From the NCBI GenBank assembly GCA_036823195.1, contig DAISGI010000001.1, positions 124,001 to 188,000 on the forward strand: 64,000 nucleotides of DNA, read 5' to 3'. A program made the position numbers and the translations under genes. Positions within the stretch are counted from its first letter, which is position 1, and every line of letters starts with the position of its first letter. Shown in pieces: positions 50,393 to 60,656 of the stretch. The DNA comes from UBA4874 sp002399435. GTDB lineage: Bacteria > Bacillota > Clostridia > Caldicoprobacterales > DTU083. The notes beneath the pieces were generated by a model. The model did not search any database, was not told where the DNA came from, and saw nothing but the letters and a program-made list of their open reading frames with translations.

Positions 50393-51682
50393 TCAGAGCT
50401 GAATAAATCCTTCCCCGTACATTCTTGTGAGCACTTTCATCATTGCCAGTTTGACATGTGCATAGGTCAGTCCGCCCTGCAGATAGGCAATAAAAGGTTC
50501 CCGGATGGGGGCGTCTGCGCTGAGTTCGATGGATGCCCCCTGCACAAAAGTGCCTGCCGCCATAATGACCTGATGCGGATAGCCAGGCATGTCCCAGGGG
50601 TAGGGTACCACATGCCCGTCAACGGGAGATGCGGATTGAATCGCCTGACAGAAAGCGATCAGCTCCCTGGCGGATCGGAATTCAATGGATTGAATGATGT
50701 CCGATCGATGATCCTCCCATTCCGGCAGGACACGATATCCCAACTGATGGAATATCCTTCCGGCCAGGACAGATCCCTTCAGGGCTTCTGCCACAGTGTG
50801 AGGCGCAAGAAACAGCCCCTGATAGAACAGGATATATCCATAGGGAAAGGAACCTTCTTCTTTTCCGATCCCAGGGGAGGTCAGCCTCTGTGACAACAGT
50901 CCAATGGCCCGTTTGGTACCGACGGCATAGGCTCCTGTAGGCGCCAGACCGCCTCCTGGATTTTTGATCAGGGATCCCACCGTCAGATCGGCATGGACGC
51001 TGCTGGGTTCCCTTTCTTCCGTGAATTCTCCATAACAGTTGTCTACCAGGATGAATACATCCGGACGAAGGCTCTTGATAAATGATATGGTGTCCCCTAT
51101 TTCTGAAACGGTCAGGGACTTTCTCCATCCATATCCCTTGGACCTTTGAATGAGGACTGTTTTGATCCGCTTATTCTCCAGCTTTTCTTTTATTTTGGCA
51201 CGATCGATGTTGCCTTCCGGGGAAAAGTCCACTTCCTGGTAGGAAACATTCCATTCCCGGAGCGATCCCGGAACAGCTTCCCGGATGCCAATCACGTCAT
51301 TCAGGGTATCATAGGGCTGCCCGGTAACCGACAAAAGGATATCGCCTGGCCGTAACAGGGCAAACAGGCTGTCACTCAGCACATGTGTTCCGGATACCCA
51401 TTGGGGTCGTACCAGCGCACTCTCCCCTCCAAAAATATCCCGATAGACCTCATCCAGTGCATCCCTTCCGTCATCCCCATATCCATAACCGGTGGTACCG
51501 ATAAAATGTCTCGGACTGATTCTGTGCTTCCCAAATACGTGGAGTATTCTTGCCTGGTGGTATTCTGCCATTTCATCCATATCTGCAAACATCTTCCGGA
51601 TATCCTGTTGGGCATTCTGAACGAAGGACAATGCTTTTGGATGGATATGCAGTTCGTTCAAGTAATAATCTGAATAATTCAT
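50393..51682 (-). CDS. ynbB: Methionine gamma-lyase family protein YnbB
   Basis: 429 residues of PLP fold type I, Cys/Met metabolism type, annotated in many genomes as aluminium-resistance protein. SFxxGT-like and PLP-lysine regions appear in SLIKNPGGGLAPTGAYAVG, and the aspartate contact in ILVDNCYGEF. The substrate is unknown. It lies downstream of hfq in the mutS-mutL-miaA-hfq-ynbB order typical of Clostridia. It is convergent with lexA. Confidence 0.88.
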   Translation of the reverse strand: MNYSDYYLNELHIHPKALSFVQNAQQDIRKMFADMDEMAEYHQARILHVFGKHRISPRHFIGTTGYGYGDDGRDALDEVYRDIFGGESALVRPQWVSGTHVLSDSLFALLRPGDILLSVTGQPYDTLNDVIGIREAVPGSLREWNVSYQEVDFSPEGNIDRAKIKEKLENKRIKTVLIQRSKGYGWRKSLTVSEIGDTISFIKSLRPDVFILVDNCYGEFTEEREPSSVHADLTVGSLIKNPGGGLAPTGAYAVGTKRAIGLLSQRLTSPGIGKEEGSFPYGYILFYQGLFLAPHTVAEALKGSVLAGRIFHQLGYRVLPEWEDHRSDIIQSIEFRSARELIAFCQAIQSASPVDGHVVPYPWDMPGYPHQVIMAAGTFVQGASIELSADAPIREPFIAYLQGGLTYAHVKLAMMKVLTRMYGEGFIQL

Positions 51683-51735
51683 TTGTCACCTCATGCAGTT
51701 TTCGTATTGTTCCTTCCTGATCATGCAAACAGAAA

Positions 51736-51758
51736 GGAACCAGCCAAAGGATGGTTCC
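51736..51758 (-). terminator. Possible terminator between hfq and ynbB
   Basis: GGAACCA / TGGTTCC with a 9-base loop, followed on the minus strand by TTTCTGTTT. The T run is interrupted, so it may be leaky. Confidence 0.5.
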
Positions 51759-51810
51759 GTTTCTTTTGATCCTGAATTTATCGAATGGGACGGACTTATT
51801 TTCTCCCGGG

Positions 51811-52062
51811 TTACTCTTTTTCCGGTTCCTGCATGGCATTCCCGAAAGAAACAGGACGGGCGGGGGTAATGGTGGAGATCGCATGCTTGTACATCATTAT
51901 TTGCTTTCCATCGCTCTCCAGAATAATAATAAAATTATCAAATCCCTTTACTATGCCCTTCAACTGAAATCCATTGGTCAAATGAACGGTAACAGGAACA
52001 TGTTCCTTTCTTGTCTGATTCAGGAATGCGTCCTGTAAGACAATGGTTGCTTTTGACGCCAT
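51811..52062 (-). CDS. hfq: RNA-binding protein Hfq
   Basis: 83 residues with the Sm1 motif (VPVTVHLTNGFQLKGIVKGFDNFIIIL) and Sm2 motif (QIMMYKHAISTI). It forms hexameric rings that bind U- and A-rich RNA. ATG at 52062 follows GGGTGG; a GTG at 52074 overlaps that site. It follows miaA, as in most bacteria. Confidence 0.97.
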   Translation of the reverse strand: MASKATIVLQDAFLNQTRKEHVPVTVHLTNGFQLKGIVKGFDNFIIILESDGKQIMMYKHAISTITPARPVSFGNAMQEPEKE

Positions 52063-52175
52063 CTTATAAACCACCCTTTCCTATCTGTTCTATTGGTACG
52101 CTGATACGGAAAACGAACTTTCAGCCGGTTGTCTTTCCGCTGATACAGATATCATTATACACCATCAGTTGCCAT

Positions 52176-53123
52176 TTATAAAGACCATTTTTTCTCAATA
52201 TCGGAAATTATCTGGTCACAAAGAACGGATCGATCTTCCAACCGGTTTCCATCCAGCCAATGTACTCTCTTCTCTCTCTGAAACCACGTCATCTGGCGCT
52301 TTGCAAATCTTCTGGTATTCCTTTTCAGCAGCTCCACTGCTTCCTCCCAGGTGGATCGTCCCTCCAGATAATGGAGGATCTCCTTATAACCCAGACCTTG
52401 CATGGAAACCAGATCTCCCCGATAGCCCATATCCAACAGGCCCCTTACTTCCCTCACCAATCCGGCCTGTATCATCCGATCCACTCTCTTATTGATTCTT
52501 TCATACAGTTTCGATCGATCCATGGTCAAGCCGTAAAGCATCCAGTCATAACAGGGAGATTCCATATACCGATAATCCTGGCGGAATTCCATCATGGTCT
52601 TTCCGGTAACATGATAGACTTCCAGAGCGCGTATCGTCCTTCTTGTATCATTGGAATGCAGCCTTGCTGCTGTGTCCGGATCGTTCTGTTCCAGAAGATG
52701 ATGCAAGTATTGATTATCATGCTGCTCCAGCACCTTGTTTAAATAGTGCCGATATTCCGGATCCTCCGCTGCATCCGTAAAATCCATGGGATACAGAATG
52801 GAATTGATATATAAGCCGGTGCCTCCGGCCAGGATGGGCAGCTTTTTCCGGCTGTTGATTTTTTGTATGCTTTTCCCTGCACCTTTCTGGAAGAGAGCTG
52901 CATTGAATGCTTCATCCGGATCCACAATATCCATCATGTAATGGGGAATCCCCTGTCGCTCTTCCAGGGTTGGCTTTGCCGTTCCGATATCCATGTATCG
53001 GTAAATCTGCATGGAATCCGCAGATACGATTTCTCCATGAGTCCTTTTTGCCAGCCGGATTGCCAGATCTGTTTTACCAACCCCTGTCGGTCCCTCAATC
53101 ACAATCATAGGTATCTTTTTCAT
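52176..53123 (-). CDS. miaA: tRNA dimethylallyltransferase
   Basis: 315 residues. It transfers a dimethylallyl group to A37 of tRNAs reading UNN codons. The P-loop is IEGPTGVGKTDLA; DSMQIYRYMDIGTAKP and GGTGLYINSILYP are further family motifs. MiaB, encoded at the other end of this region, methylthiolates the same base. Confidence 0.97.
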   Translation of the reverse strand: MKKIPMIVIEGPTGVGKTDLAIRLAKRTHGEIVSADSMQIYRYMDIGTAKPTLEERQGIPHYMMDIVDPDEAFNAALFQKGAGKSIQKINSRKKLPILAGGTGLYINSILYPMDFTDAAEDPEYRHYLNKVLEQHDNQYLHHLLEQNDPDTAARLHSNDTRRTIRALEVYHVTGKTMMEFRQDYRYMESPCYDWMLYGLTMDRSKLYERINKRVDRMIQAGLVREVRGLLDMGYRGDLVSMQGLGYKEILHYLEGRSTWEEAVELLKRNTRRFAKRQMTWFQREKRVHWLDGNRLEDRSVLCDQIISDIEKKWSL

Positions 53124-53139
53124 TGTTGGTATCGTCCTT

Positions 53140-55029
53140 TTATGTTATTCTCTTGAATTTTTTCTCCAGCTCATATCGGCTGATTGTGATCAGGATCGGC
53201 CTTCCATGAGGACAGGTCAATGGAACTTTTTTACGGCTCAGATCCCTCAACAGGCTCCGGATTTCATTTTCCGACAATTTATCATTGGCCTTGACGGCTT
53301 TCTTACAGGACATCCGGATGATGTCCTCCTTCTGCAGGAGCAGTCTGGCATTGCCTGTCCTGTAATCCGGCTGATCCAGCAGCTCCCGGAATAAGTCCCT
53401 TAGATTGGATTCTTTGACCAAAACAGGGACGGCCCGGACAAGAAAGGATTTCCCGCCAAAAGGCTCCATATCAAAACCAATGGAAGAAAAGCTCTGAAGG
53501 CTGTCCGACAGAACCAGATACTCGTCATGGGTGACCTCCAATACATAAGGGGGGGATAACTGTTGACTGAGCACTTTCTGTTTCTGGATAGCGTCCTTAA
53601 ACTTTTCATAAAGCAAACGCTCATGGGCGGCATGTTGATCAATGATGTAAAGATTCGTATCCGTTTCTGCCAGAATAAAAGTGGAAAAAGCGCTTCCTAT
53701 TATATTCATTTTCCTGAAATGACAGGAATCCATAGGATTGTCATCCTCCCCCGCATTCCTGCCGGATGTCCGGGGATCCTCCCCTTCCTTCCGGATATAC
53801 ATGGACCTGGATGCCATTTCTTCCTCCATCTGCAGGGGAATGTCCTTCTGCATCAGTGAAAGATCTTCCGAAGCGGACTTCCCGCCTTTCGAAACAGCCG
53901 TTATAGGATCCGGTTCGAAATGGTCCGTATCCGGGGAAAACAGTCCTTTAAAGGATGAGGAGGACACGGATGGCAACGCATCCAGCTGGACGGATTTCAG
54001 ATGATTTTCCTCCACATTCAAGGAAGGTATATAAGGTTTTTTTCCCAGGAATCCTTTCAGACACTCCAGCAGAAGCTGATAGATCCTCTTCTGGTCCCGG
54101 AATCGAATTTCGGTTTTGGACGGGTGAACGTTTACATCAATATCCCTGGAAGGCAAACGGATGCTCAGAACGCACCAGGGAAAATGATTGATCATGGTCT
54201 GCTCCCGGGCAGCTTCCTCCACGCACTGGGACAATAGCGGACTTTTGATATATCTCCCGTTTACAAAGAAGGATTGATGACTGCGGTTGGTTCTGGCAAG
54301 GGAAGGTTTTCCCACATATCCAAAAACGGACAGGCTGCTTTCAGCCAGTTTCGCATCGATCGCAATCAGCTCATTTTTTACATCCTTTCCATATATGGTA
54401 ATAATCGCATCCCGAAGGCAATTTGTTCCCGGAGAATGATAAATGATTTTCCCATTGCTGATATACTTGATGGAGATTTCAGGGTGAGCCAGAATCAGTT
54501 TGGCAGCCAGCTCGCTGATGGCGGCTGTTTCACTTCGTGGAGATTTCAGGAACTTCAATCTGGCCGGAGCATTGTAGAACAGGTTGCGGACAAGAATTGT
54601 CGTACCTTCCGGACATCCTGTCTCTTCCACACGGATCAGCTCGCCTCCATGATTGACCAGGCGATATCCGGATAACGCATTCCTTTGCCTTGTTACCATC
54701 TCCATCTGAGAAACAGAGCAGATACTTGCCAGGGCTTCTCCCCGAAAGCCAAGGGTTTGAATATTGCTTAAGTCATCCGCATCGGATATCTTGCTGGTGG
54801 CATGCCGCTGAAAGGACACTTTTGCATCCTCTTCCTCCATGCCTGTGCCATTGTCTGTCACACGGAGAAAGGAAATGCCTCCATTTTCCGCTTCCAGGGT
54901 AATGGCCTTTGCATCTGCATCGATGGAATTTTCCATCAGTTCCTTGACAATGGAAGCCGGCCGCTCCACCACTTCGCCGGCAGCGATCTGATTCACAAGA
55001 AAATGATCCAGTTTATGTATTCTCGGCAT
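53140..55029 (-). CDS. mutL: DNA mismatch repair protein MutL
   Basis: 629 residues. The GHKL ATPase region is complete: IAAGEVVERPASIVKELMENSIDA, RVTDNGTGM, and GFRGEALASI. The C-terminal domain has DQHAAHERLLYE, SCKKAVKANDKLSE and CPHGRPILI, the set of endonuclease metal-site motifs of nicking-type MutL. It follows mutS by about 80 bases and precedes miaA by 16. Confidence 0.97.
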   Translation of the reverse strand: MPRIHKLDHFLVNQIAAGEVVERPASIVKELMENSIDADAKAITLEAENGGISFLRVTDNGTGMEEEDAKVSFQRHATSKISDADDLSNIQTLGFRGEALASICSVSQMEMVTRQRNALSGYRLVNHGGELIRVEETGCPEGTTILVRNLFYNAPARLKFLKSPRSETAAISELAAKLILAHPEISIKYISNGKIIYHSPGTNCLRDAIITIYGKDVKNELIAIDAKLAESSLSVFGYVGKPSLARTNRSHQSFFVNGRYIKSPLLSQCVEEAAREQTMINHFPWCVLSIRLPSRDIDVNVHPSKTEIRFRDQKRIYQLLLECLKGFLGKKPYIPSLNVEENHLKSVQLDALPSVSSSSFKGLFSPDTDHFEPDPITAVSKGGKSASEDLSLMQKDIPLQMEEEMASRSMYIRKEGEDPRTSGRNAGEDDNPMDSCHFRKMNIIGSAFSTFILAETDTNLYIIDQHAAHERLLYEKFKDAIQKQKVLSQQLSPPYVLEVTHDEYLVLSDSLQSFSSIGFDMEPFGGKSFLVRAVPVLVKESNLRDLFRELLDQPDYRTGNARLLLQKEDIIRMSCKKAVKANDKLSENEIRSLLRDLSRKKVPLTCPHGRPILITISRYELEKKFKRIT

Positions 55030-55111
55030 GTTCTCACTCCCTCCTTACTGGTTCTATACAAGGCCAGCATCCCATCCGCGGAGATTCATTGTTTCTCCCT
55101 CCTTCCTGGCA

Positions 55112-57757
55112 TCACATTTTAGCTTTCCTTACCAGCCGATATAGAATATCCATGGCTTCCATTGGTGTAATATGATTGATATCCAGACTGCGCAGTTCCC
55201 GTTCCACCTCGGAAGGTCCTGAATCCGGGGGATTCAACGCCTGTATGGAATTTCCCGGCTCATCGCCGCCCGGTTTGTCGCAGGTACTTGCGATTTCCTC
55301 CTCTGCCCTGGACTGGTGTATCCTGTCGTCTTCCTCCAGCCGTTTCAATATCTTCTTTGCCCGCTCCACCACGGCATCCGGCAGGCCAGCCAGTCTTGCC
55401 ACCTGAATACCGAAGCTTCGGTCCGCCCCTCCCCGGACGATTTTACGCAGGAACAGAATATCATCCCCCTGCTCTTTCACCGCAACCCGGTAATTCTTTA
55501 CTCCCGGAAGACTGCCTTCCAGTTCCGTCAATTCATGATAATGTGTGGCAAACAGGGTTTTTGACTTTAATGACGGCTCTTCGCAGATATGCTCCACTAC
55601 GGCATAGGCAATGCTGAGGCCATCAAAGGTACTGGTGCCACGGCCAATTTCATCCAGAATCAGCAGGCTGTTGGATGTGGCATTATTGAGAATATTGGCA
55701 ACTTCGCTCATCTCCACCATAAAGGTACTCTGTCCGGAAGCTAGATCATCCGATGCGCCAACCCGTGTAAAGATTCGATCCACCAGTCCGATTTTTGCTT
55801 TTCTTGCCGGAACAAAGCAACCGATTTGAGCCAGCAGCACAATCAGGGCAACCTGGCGCATATAAGTACTTTTTCCCGCCATATTGGGCCCGGTAATGAT
55901 CATGAAATGATCTTCGCCTGTTTTCATGTCGGTGTCATTGGGGACAAATAAGCCGTGGGGAAGCGCTTTTTCCACAACAGGATGCCGACCGTCCAGGATT
56001 TGGAGGACTCCGTCTTCCCGGATCTCTGGCCGGACATAACCATTTGCGTAGGATACCCGTGCCAGGGAGTACAAAGCATCCAGAGCGGCAAGGATCCCCG
56101 CAACATTCTGAATCCGGGAAACCTGTGCCGCTGTCTGCTCCCGTATCTCCGCAAACAGCCGATACTCCAGGCGAATGCTTTTGTCCTCTGCACCCATAAT
56201 GGTATTTTCCATTTCCTTTAGCTCCGGGGTAATGTATCGTTCTGAATTGGCAAGGGTCTGCTTTCGCATATAGGAATCCGGGACCAGACTCAGGTTGGGT
56301 TTGGTCACATCGATGTAATAACCAAAAACCTTGTTAAATCCTATTTTTAAGTTCCGGATTCCCGTCTGTTCCCGTTCCTGTTGTTCCAGGGATGCAATCC
56401 ATTTTTTCCCATCCGTCATGGCCAGCCGGTACCGGTCCAGTTCTTCATTCCAACCGTCCTTTATGAGGCTACCCTCCCGGAGGGAAATGGGCGGATCATC
56501 AAAAATGGATTTTTCGAGAAGCCCCCGGGTATCCTCCAGCACGTCCATTTTTTCATAAAACCCTGCCAAAAGACGGCTCCTGCACTGCGCCAGAAGATTT
56601 TTTACTGCCGGCAGAATGGCAAGGGAATTCTTCAGGGAAAGCATATCCCTGGCATTTGCATTGCCAAAGGTAATCCGGCTTGCCAACCTTTCCAGATCAT
56701 GGACCTTCCCCAGCTGATCTTTTATCTCATCCATCCAAAGTGGGTGGCGGATCATCTCTTCCACTGCATTGAGACGGCCTTCCACCGCTTCTTTTTGGAT
56801 TAGGGGCTGCTGTACCCACTGCCGGAGCATTCTTCCGCCCATGGCGGTGTTCGTTTGATCCAGAAGCCACAGTACGGACCCTTTTTTCCCTTTTCCCCGT
56901 ATGGTCTCCGTCAGTTCCAGATTCCTGCGGGCTGCGGCATCCAGCATCATATAGGATTGAGGTAAATAAACCCTGATCCGGTTAATGTGCTGCAGGGCAT
57001 TTTTCTGGGTTTCCGACAAATATTCCAATAGAGCCCCTGCCGCACAAATTCCAAGCTTCATATCCTGGCACCCAAAACCGTCCAGAGACTGTACCCTGAA
57101 ATGTTCCAGCAGGCAGCGGTATGCATTGGACCATTGGTATGCCCACTCATGATAAGGGGTGATAAAGGGGGAAAACCGGCTTCGTATGGTGTTCAGGAAA
57201 GAAGAATCCGATGGGAGATCTTCACTGATCAGGACTTCACTGGGCCGAATTCTCGCCAGCTCATCCATCAATTGATTCTCCGCGTTGCCCGACGTAATCT
57301 CCGAAATAAAAAATTCACCGGTTGAAACATCCACGCCGGAAAGGCCGTAAGCATTTCCATCCTTCTTCAGGGAAAGCAGAAAGTTATTTGTTTTCTCTTC
57401 CAGCATAGAGCTTTCCAGAACGGTCCCGGGAGTTACCACCCGGATCACCTGGCGCTCCACCAGCCCTTTTGCTTCCGAAGGATCCTGGGTTTGTTCGCAT
57501 ATTGCCACCTTATGCCCGTTTTCAATCAGCTTTGCAATATAGCTGTCCACGGCATGATACGGGACCCCGCACATGGGTGCTCTTTCCTTCAGACCGCAGT
57601 CCTTTCCCGTCAGGGCAATTTCCAGCTCCCTGGATGCCAGAATGGCATCCTCAAAGAACATTTCATAAAAATCACCCAATCGAAAAAAAAGTATGGTGTC
57701 CTTGTATTGCTCCTTTATCTGAAAATATTGCTGCATCATCGGAGTTAATCCTGCCAT
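55112..57757 (-). CDS. mutS: DNA mismatch repair protein MutS
   Basis: 881 residues of MutS1 type. The mismatch-binding FYEMFFEDA (the Phe-x-Glu region is seen as GDFYEMF), the Walker A ITGPNMAGKSTYMRQ, STFMVEMSE and LLILDEIGRGTSTFDGLSIAYAV are all present. ATG at 57757 follows GGGAGG. Its own promoter lies just upstream. The linker near the C-terminus (IASTCDKPGGDEPGNS) is species-variable. Confidence 0.98.
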   Translation of the reverse strand: MAGLTPMMQQYFQIKEQYKDTILFFRLGDFYEMFFEDAILASRELEIALTGKDCGLKERAPMCGVPYHAVDSYIAKLIENGHKVAICEQTQDPSEAKGLVERQVIRVVTPGTVLESSMLEEKTNNFLLSLKKDGNAYGLSGVDVSTGEFFISEITSGNAENQLMDELARIRPSEVLISEDLPSDSSFLNTIRSRFSPFITPYHEWAYQWSNAYRCLLEHFRVQSLDGFGCQDMKLGICAAGALLEYLSETQKNALQHINRIRVYLPQSYMMLDAAARRNLELTETIRGKGKKGSVLWLLDQTNTAMGGRMLRQWVQQPLIQKEAVEGRLNAVEEMIRHPLWMDEIKDQLGKVHDLERLASRITFGNANARDMLSLKNSLAILPAVKNLLAQCRSRLLAGFYEKMDVLEDTRGLLEKSIFDDPPISLREGSLIKDGWNEELDRYRLAMTDGKKWIASLEQQEREQTGIRNLKIGFNKVFGYYIDVTKPNLSLVPDSYMRKQTLANSERYITPELKEMENTIMGAEDKSIRLEYRLFAEIREQTAAQVSRIQNVAGILAALDALYSLARVSYANGYVRPEIREDGVLQILDGRHPVVEKALPHGLFVPNDTDMKTGEDHFMIITGPNMAGKSTYMRQVALIVLLAQIGCFVPARKAKIGLVDRIFTRVGASDDLASGQSTFMVEMSEVANILNNATSNSLLILDEIGRGTSTFDGLSIAYAVVEHICEEPSLKSKTLFATHYHELTELEGSLPGVKNYRVAVKEQGDDILFLRKIVRGGADRSFGIQVARLAGLPDAVVERAKKILKRLEEDDRIHQSRAEEEIASTCDKPGGDEPGNSIQALNPPDSGPSEVERELRSLDINHITPMEAMDILYRLVRKAKM

Positions 57758-57800
57758 AAACAACCTCCCACTCCCTAAGCTTGCCGCTATTTATTCTATT

Positions 57801-57829
57801 ATTATAACCCGTACCATGCGAGCCTGCAA
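57801..57829 (-). promoter_or_regulatory. Sigma-A promoter of the mutS-mutL-miaA-hfq group
   Basis: On the minus strand TTGCAG (57824-57829) and TATAAT (57801-57806) have a 17-base spacer, about 43 bases before the mutS start. Confidence 0.8.
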
Positions 57830-57904
57830 GTTTCCGCATTTTTCCGCGGAATCCGGGATGACCGGAATGCATTTGTTGAATCCTGAGTTTTGTCTCTTTC
57901 CCGT

Positions 57905-57934
57905 TGCATAAACCAGCCAATATTGAACAATCTA
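57905..57934 (+). promoter_or_regulatory. Sigma-G-like promoter of the gerA operon
   Basis: TGCATA at 57905-57910 and CAATCTA at 57928-57934, 17 bases apart, fit the forespore sigma-G pattern with two mismatches in the -10. Germination receptor operons are usually sigma-G controlled. Confidence 0.5.
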
Positions 57935-57970
57935 ATCAGGAATAGAATTTTGTTCTTTTGGGAGAATCAA

Positions 57971-59584
57971 ATGAAAATAAGGAAGCGGAATAAAAACCCC
58001 AAAAACAGAAAATCCATGGAAGAAAGGCAGTCCCATACCTCCAGAAGTGAAGACACGGTAAGTTTTAAGCTCTCCAGGGACGGGAAGGAGAACCTTCAGA
58101 AATTCAAGGCATTTCTGGAGGAAAGCTCCGATGCGGTTTTTCGTCAATTTGAGCTTGGGACCAGCGGCATTTCCTGTGCTTTGGTTTATATCGACGGCCT
58201 GGTGGATAAAATGGTGATCCAACAAATGATCATGAGGCCCATGATGCTTGAACTATCGAAACTGGAGAAGTCCGGGATTATGATCGGGCAAGAAAATGCC
58301 TATGATTTTGTGGAAAATCATATTATTACCGTTGGAGAGGTCCAGGAAGCGGAAACATTGGACAAAGCCATGCGCTTTGTTATGTCCGGGGAAGTGGTGT
58401 TGATTCTGGATGGATATGACAAAGTTCTCATTGTCAATGCGCGTGGATGGCCGGACCGGAGCATCTCCGATCCCGATACAGAAGGTGTCATCCGGGGCGC
58501 AAAAGAGGGCTTTACGGAAACTTTGCGAACCAATACGGCTCTCCTGAGAAGAAAATGCAAGGATCCCAATATGGTAATCCGCACCATACAGCTGGGCAGA
58601 AGAAGTAAAACAGATGTCGCTTATGTCTATATCAAGGGAATTACCGATCCGGGTCTGATTACAGAGCTGGAGGAAAGACTGAGCAGAGTTGATATTGATC
58701 AGATTTTCAGTTCCGGCCATCTGGAGCAGCTGATTGAGGACAGCTCCAACTCGCCCTTTCCTCAAATGCAGGCGACGGAACGGCCGGATAAAACCGTAGC
58801 CAATCTGATGGAGGGCAGGATTGCCATCCTCACGGATAACAGTCCATTTGCCCTGCTGGTCCCTGCAACGTTTGCACAGTTTTTTCAAAGCCCTGAAGAT
58901 TACAGTGAAAGATGGATTATTTCCTCCTTTATTCGGGCACTGCGCTGGATTGCTTCTTTCCTGGCGGTATTTACTCCGGCTGTCTATATTGCCCTGGTGA
59001 GTTTTCATTCGGGCCTGATACCGATACGGCTGGCCCTTTCCATTGCCGCTACAAGGTCCCAGGTCCCATTTCCGTCCATTGTGGAGGCAATTATCATGGA
59101 GACCACCTTTGAGCTGCTGAGGGAATCCGGTGCAAGACTTCCGAAGCCAATCGGCCAGACGATCGGCATTGTAGGCGGGCTTATCATAGGGGATGCAGCG
59201 GTCCGTGCAGGTTTGACCAGCCCAACCATGGTAATCGTTGTTTCCCTGACTGCCATAGCATCCTTTGTCATACCAACCTACAGCGCGGCAATTGGCCTCC
59301 GGATCATGCGTTTTCCGTTAATGCTTCTGGCAGGGACTCTGGGTCTCTATGGAGTCATGATAGGCTTTATCGCAATCAACATTGAGCTGATATCCATGAA
59401 AAGCTTTGGAATGAGCTACATGACGCCTCAGTCCCCGCTGATTCTGCAGGATCTGAAGGATTTTGTCATTCGGGGACCTGCCAAAAAGATGAGAAAAAGA
59501 CCGGTTCAATCCTATGCAATAGATATGGTGCGAATGGATATGAATGAGAGGGAGAATCATGAAGAAACAACAGGGATTGAGTAA
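57971..59584 (+). CDS. gerAA: Spore germination receptor subunit A (GerAA family)
   Basis: 537 residues. A basic N-terminal tail is followed by a large soluble domain (about 40-280) and a membrane domain of about five helices (about 300-475) with the family segment ALVSFHSGLIPIRLALSIAATRSQVPFPSIVEAIIMETTFELLRESGARLPKPIGQTIGIVGGLIIGDAAVRAG. GerA-type receptors sit in the spore inner membrane and respond to germinants. ATG 57971 follows GGGAGA. First gene of a complete three-subunit operon. Confidence 0.95.
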   Translation: MKIRKRNKNPKNRKSMEERQSHTSRSEDTVSFKLSRDGKENLQKFKAFLEESSDAVFRQFELGTSGISCALVYIDGLVDKMVIQQMIMRPMMLELSKLEKSGIMIGQENAYDFVENHIITVGEVQEAETLDKAMRFVMSGEVVLILDGYDKVLIVNARGWPDRSISDPDTEGVIRGAKEGFTETLRTNTALLRRKCKDPNMVIRTIQLGRRSKTDVAYVYIKGITDPGLITELEERLSRVDIDQIFSSGHLEQLIEDSSNSPFPQMQATERPDKTVANLMEGRIAILTDNSPFALLVPATFAQFFQSPEDYSERWIISSFIRALRWIASFLAVFTPAVYIALVSFHSGLIPIRLALSIAATRSQVPFPSIVEAIIMETTFELLRESGARLPKPIGQTIGIVGGLIIGDAAVRAGLTSPTMVIVVSLTAIASFVIPTYSAAIGLRIMRFPLMLLAGTLGLYGVMIGFIAINIELISMKSFGMSYMTPQSPLILQDLKDFVIRGPAKKMRKRPVQSYAIDMVRMDMNERENHEETTGIE

Positions 59585-60656
59585 TTTCCAGATCACAGCT
59601 GTTGTGACACAGAGCATGATCGGGCTCATTTTACTGGGGATTGCACGCCGGGCCGCCCGTCTGGCCGGAATCGACGGGGTATTCGTCACTTTGCTTACAG
59701 GTGTTCTGTCTGCTGCAATCGCAGCTGTCATGATCCTTCTTTGCAATCGCTTTCCCAATCTGACCGTGATTGAATTTTCACAGGAAATACTCGGTAAATT
59801 TTTTGGCAGGTTGTATGGCGCTTTCTTTGTTTTCTATGCCATGCTGGTGACAGCTGTGACGGTACGGGGGTTTGCAGATGCATTGAAGATGCTGTTGCTG
59901 CCGAAAACTCCGATTGAATTTGTCATGATCACCATGCTGATTCTCTGTTCCTATTGCGTTGCAGGCGGAATCAGTTCCGTGTCCAGAATCAATGAAATCT
60001 TTCTGTTTCCGGTGATTATCGTCATCTCTCTGGTCATACTGATGAACATGGGAGACGTAGATTTATTTCGGTATCGTGCTGTCTTTTCCAATGGAATCAA
60101 GCCAATTCTAAATGGGATACCCGAAATGTCCACAGCATATCTTGGCTACGAGATTCTTCTCTTCCTTGCGCCTGTGGTAAAGAATAAAGATAAGATGATG
60201 CCATACGGCCTGTCCGGAATCGCAATTCCCCTGGTTCTCTATACCGGTTTGGTCTTTGTATCCATTGGCGTTGACGGTGCTCTGGCAACTGCGGATATCA
60301 TCTATCCGACGATCCAGCTGGCCAGACGTATCTCCCTGCTCGGGTCCTCTATAGAGAAATTTGACATTCTCTTTATCCTGCTGTGGATTCTGTCAATTTA
60401 TACAACGCTTATTACATTTCTGTATATGGCATCCATTTCCGTAACCCGTCTGGCAGGTCTCCGGAATTATAAACCCTTTATCTTTATATTGATTCCATTG
60501 ATCTATATGATTGCCATCCTACCGGAGGACATTGCAGATTTAAACACTGTTGTCCTGCTGTCTGATTATATTGGAATGGCTGTGGTACTCAGCTGCATCC
60601 CTATGTTGCTGATATCCATCGTTCGAAAAAAAGGGGGAAAGAATAATGGTTCGTAA
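59559..60656 (+). CDS. gerAB: Spore germination receptor subunit B (GerAB family permease)
   Basis: 365 residues with ten predicted membrane helices, of the amino-acid/polyamine/organocation transporter fold. It forms the germinant-binding subunit in Bacillus receptors. The N-terminus ISNFQI-like motif reads QGLSNFQITAVV. It overlaps gerAA by 26 bases, and ATG 59559 follows GGGAGA. Confidence 0.94.
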   Translation: MKKQQGLSNFQITAVVTQSMIGLILLGIARRAARLAGIDGVFVTLLTGVLSAAIAAVMILLCNRFPNLTVIEFSQEILGKFFGRLYGAFFVFYAMLVTAVTVRGFADALKMLLLPKTPIEFVMITMLILCSYCVAGGISSVSRINEIFLFPVIIVISLVILMNMGDVDLFRYRAVFSNGIKPILNGIPEMSTAYLGYEILLFLAPVVKNKDKMMPYGLSGIAIPLVLYTGLVFVSIGVDGALATADIIYPTIQLARRISLLGSSIEKFDILFILLWILSIYTTLITFLYMASISVTRLAGLRNYKPFIFILIPLIYMIAILPEDIADLNTVVLLSDYIGMAVVLSCIPMLLISIVRKKGGKNNGS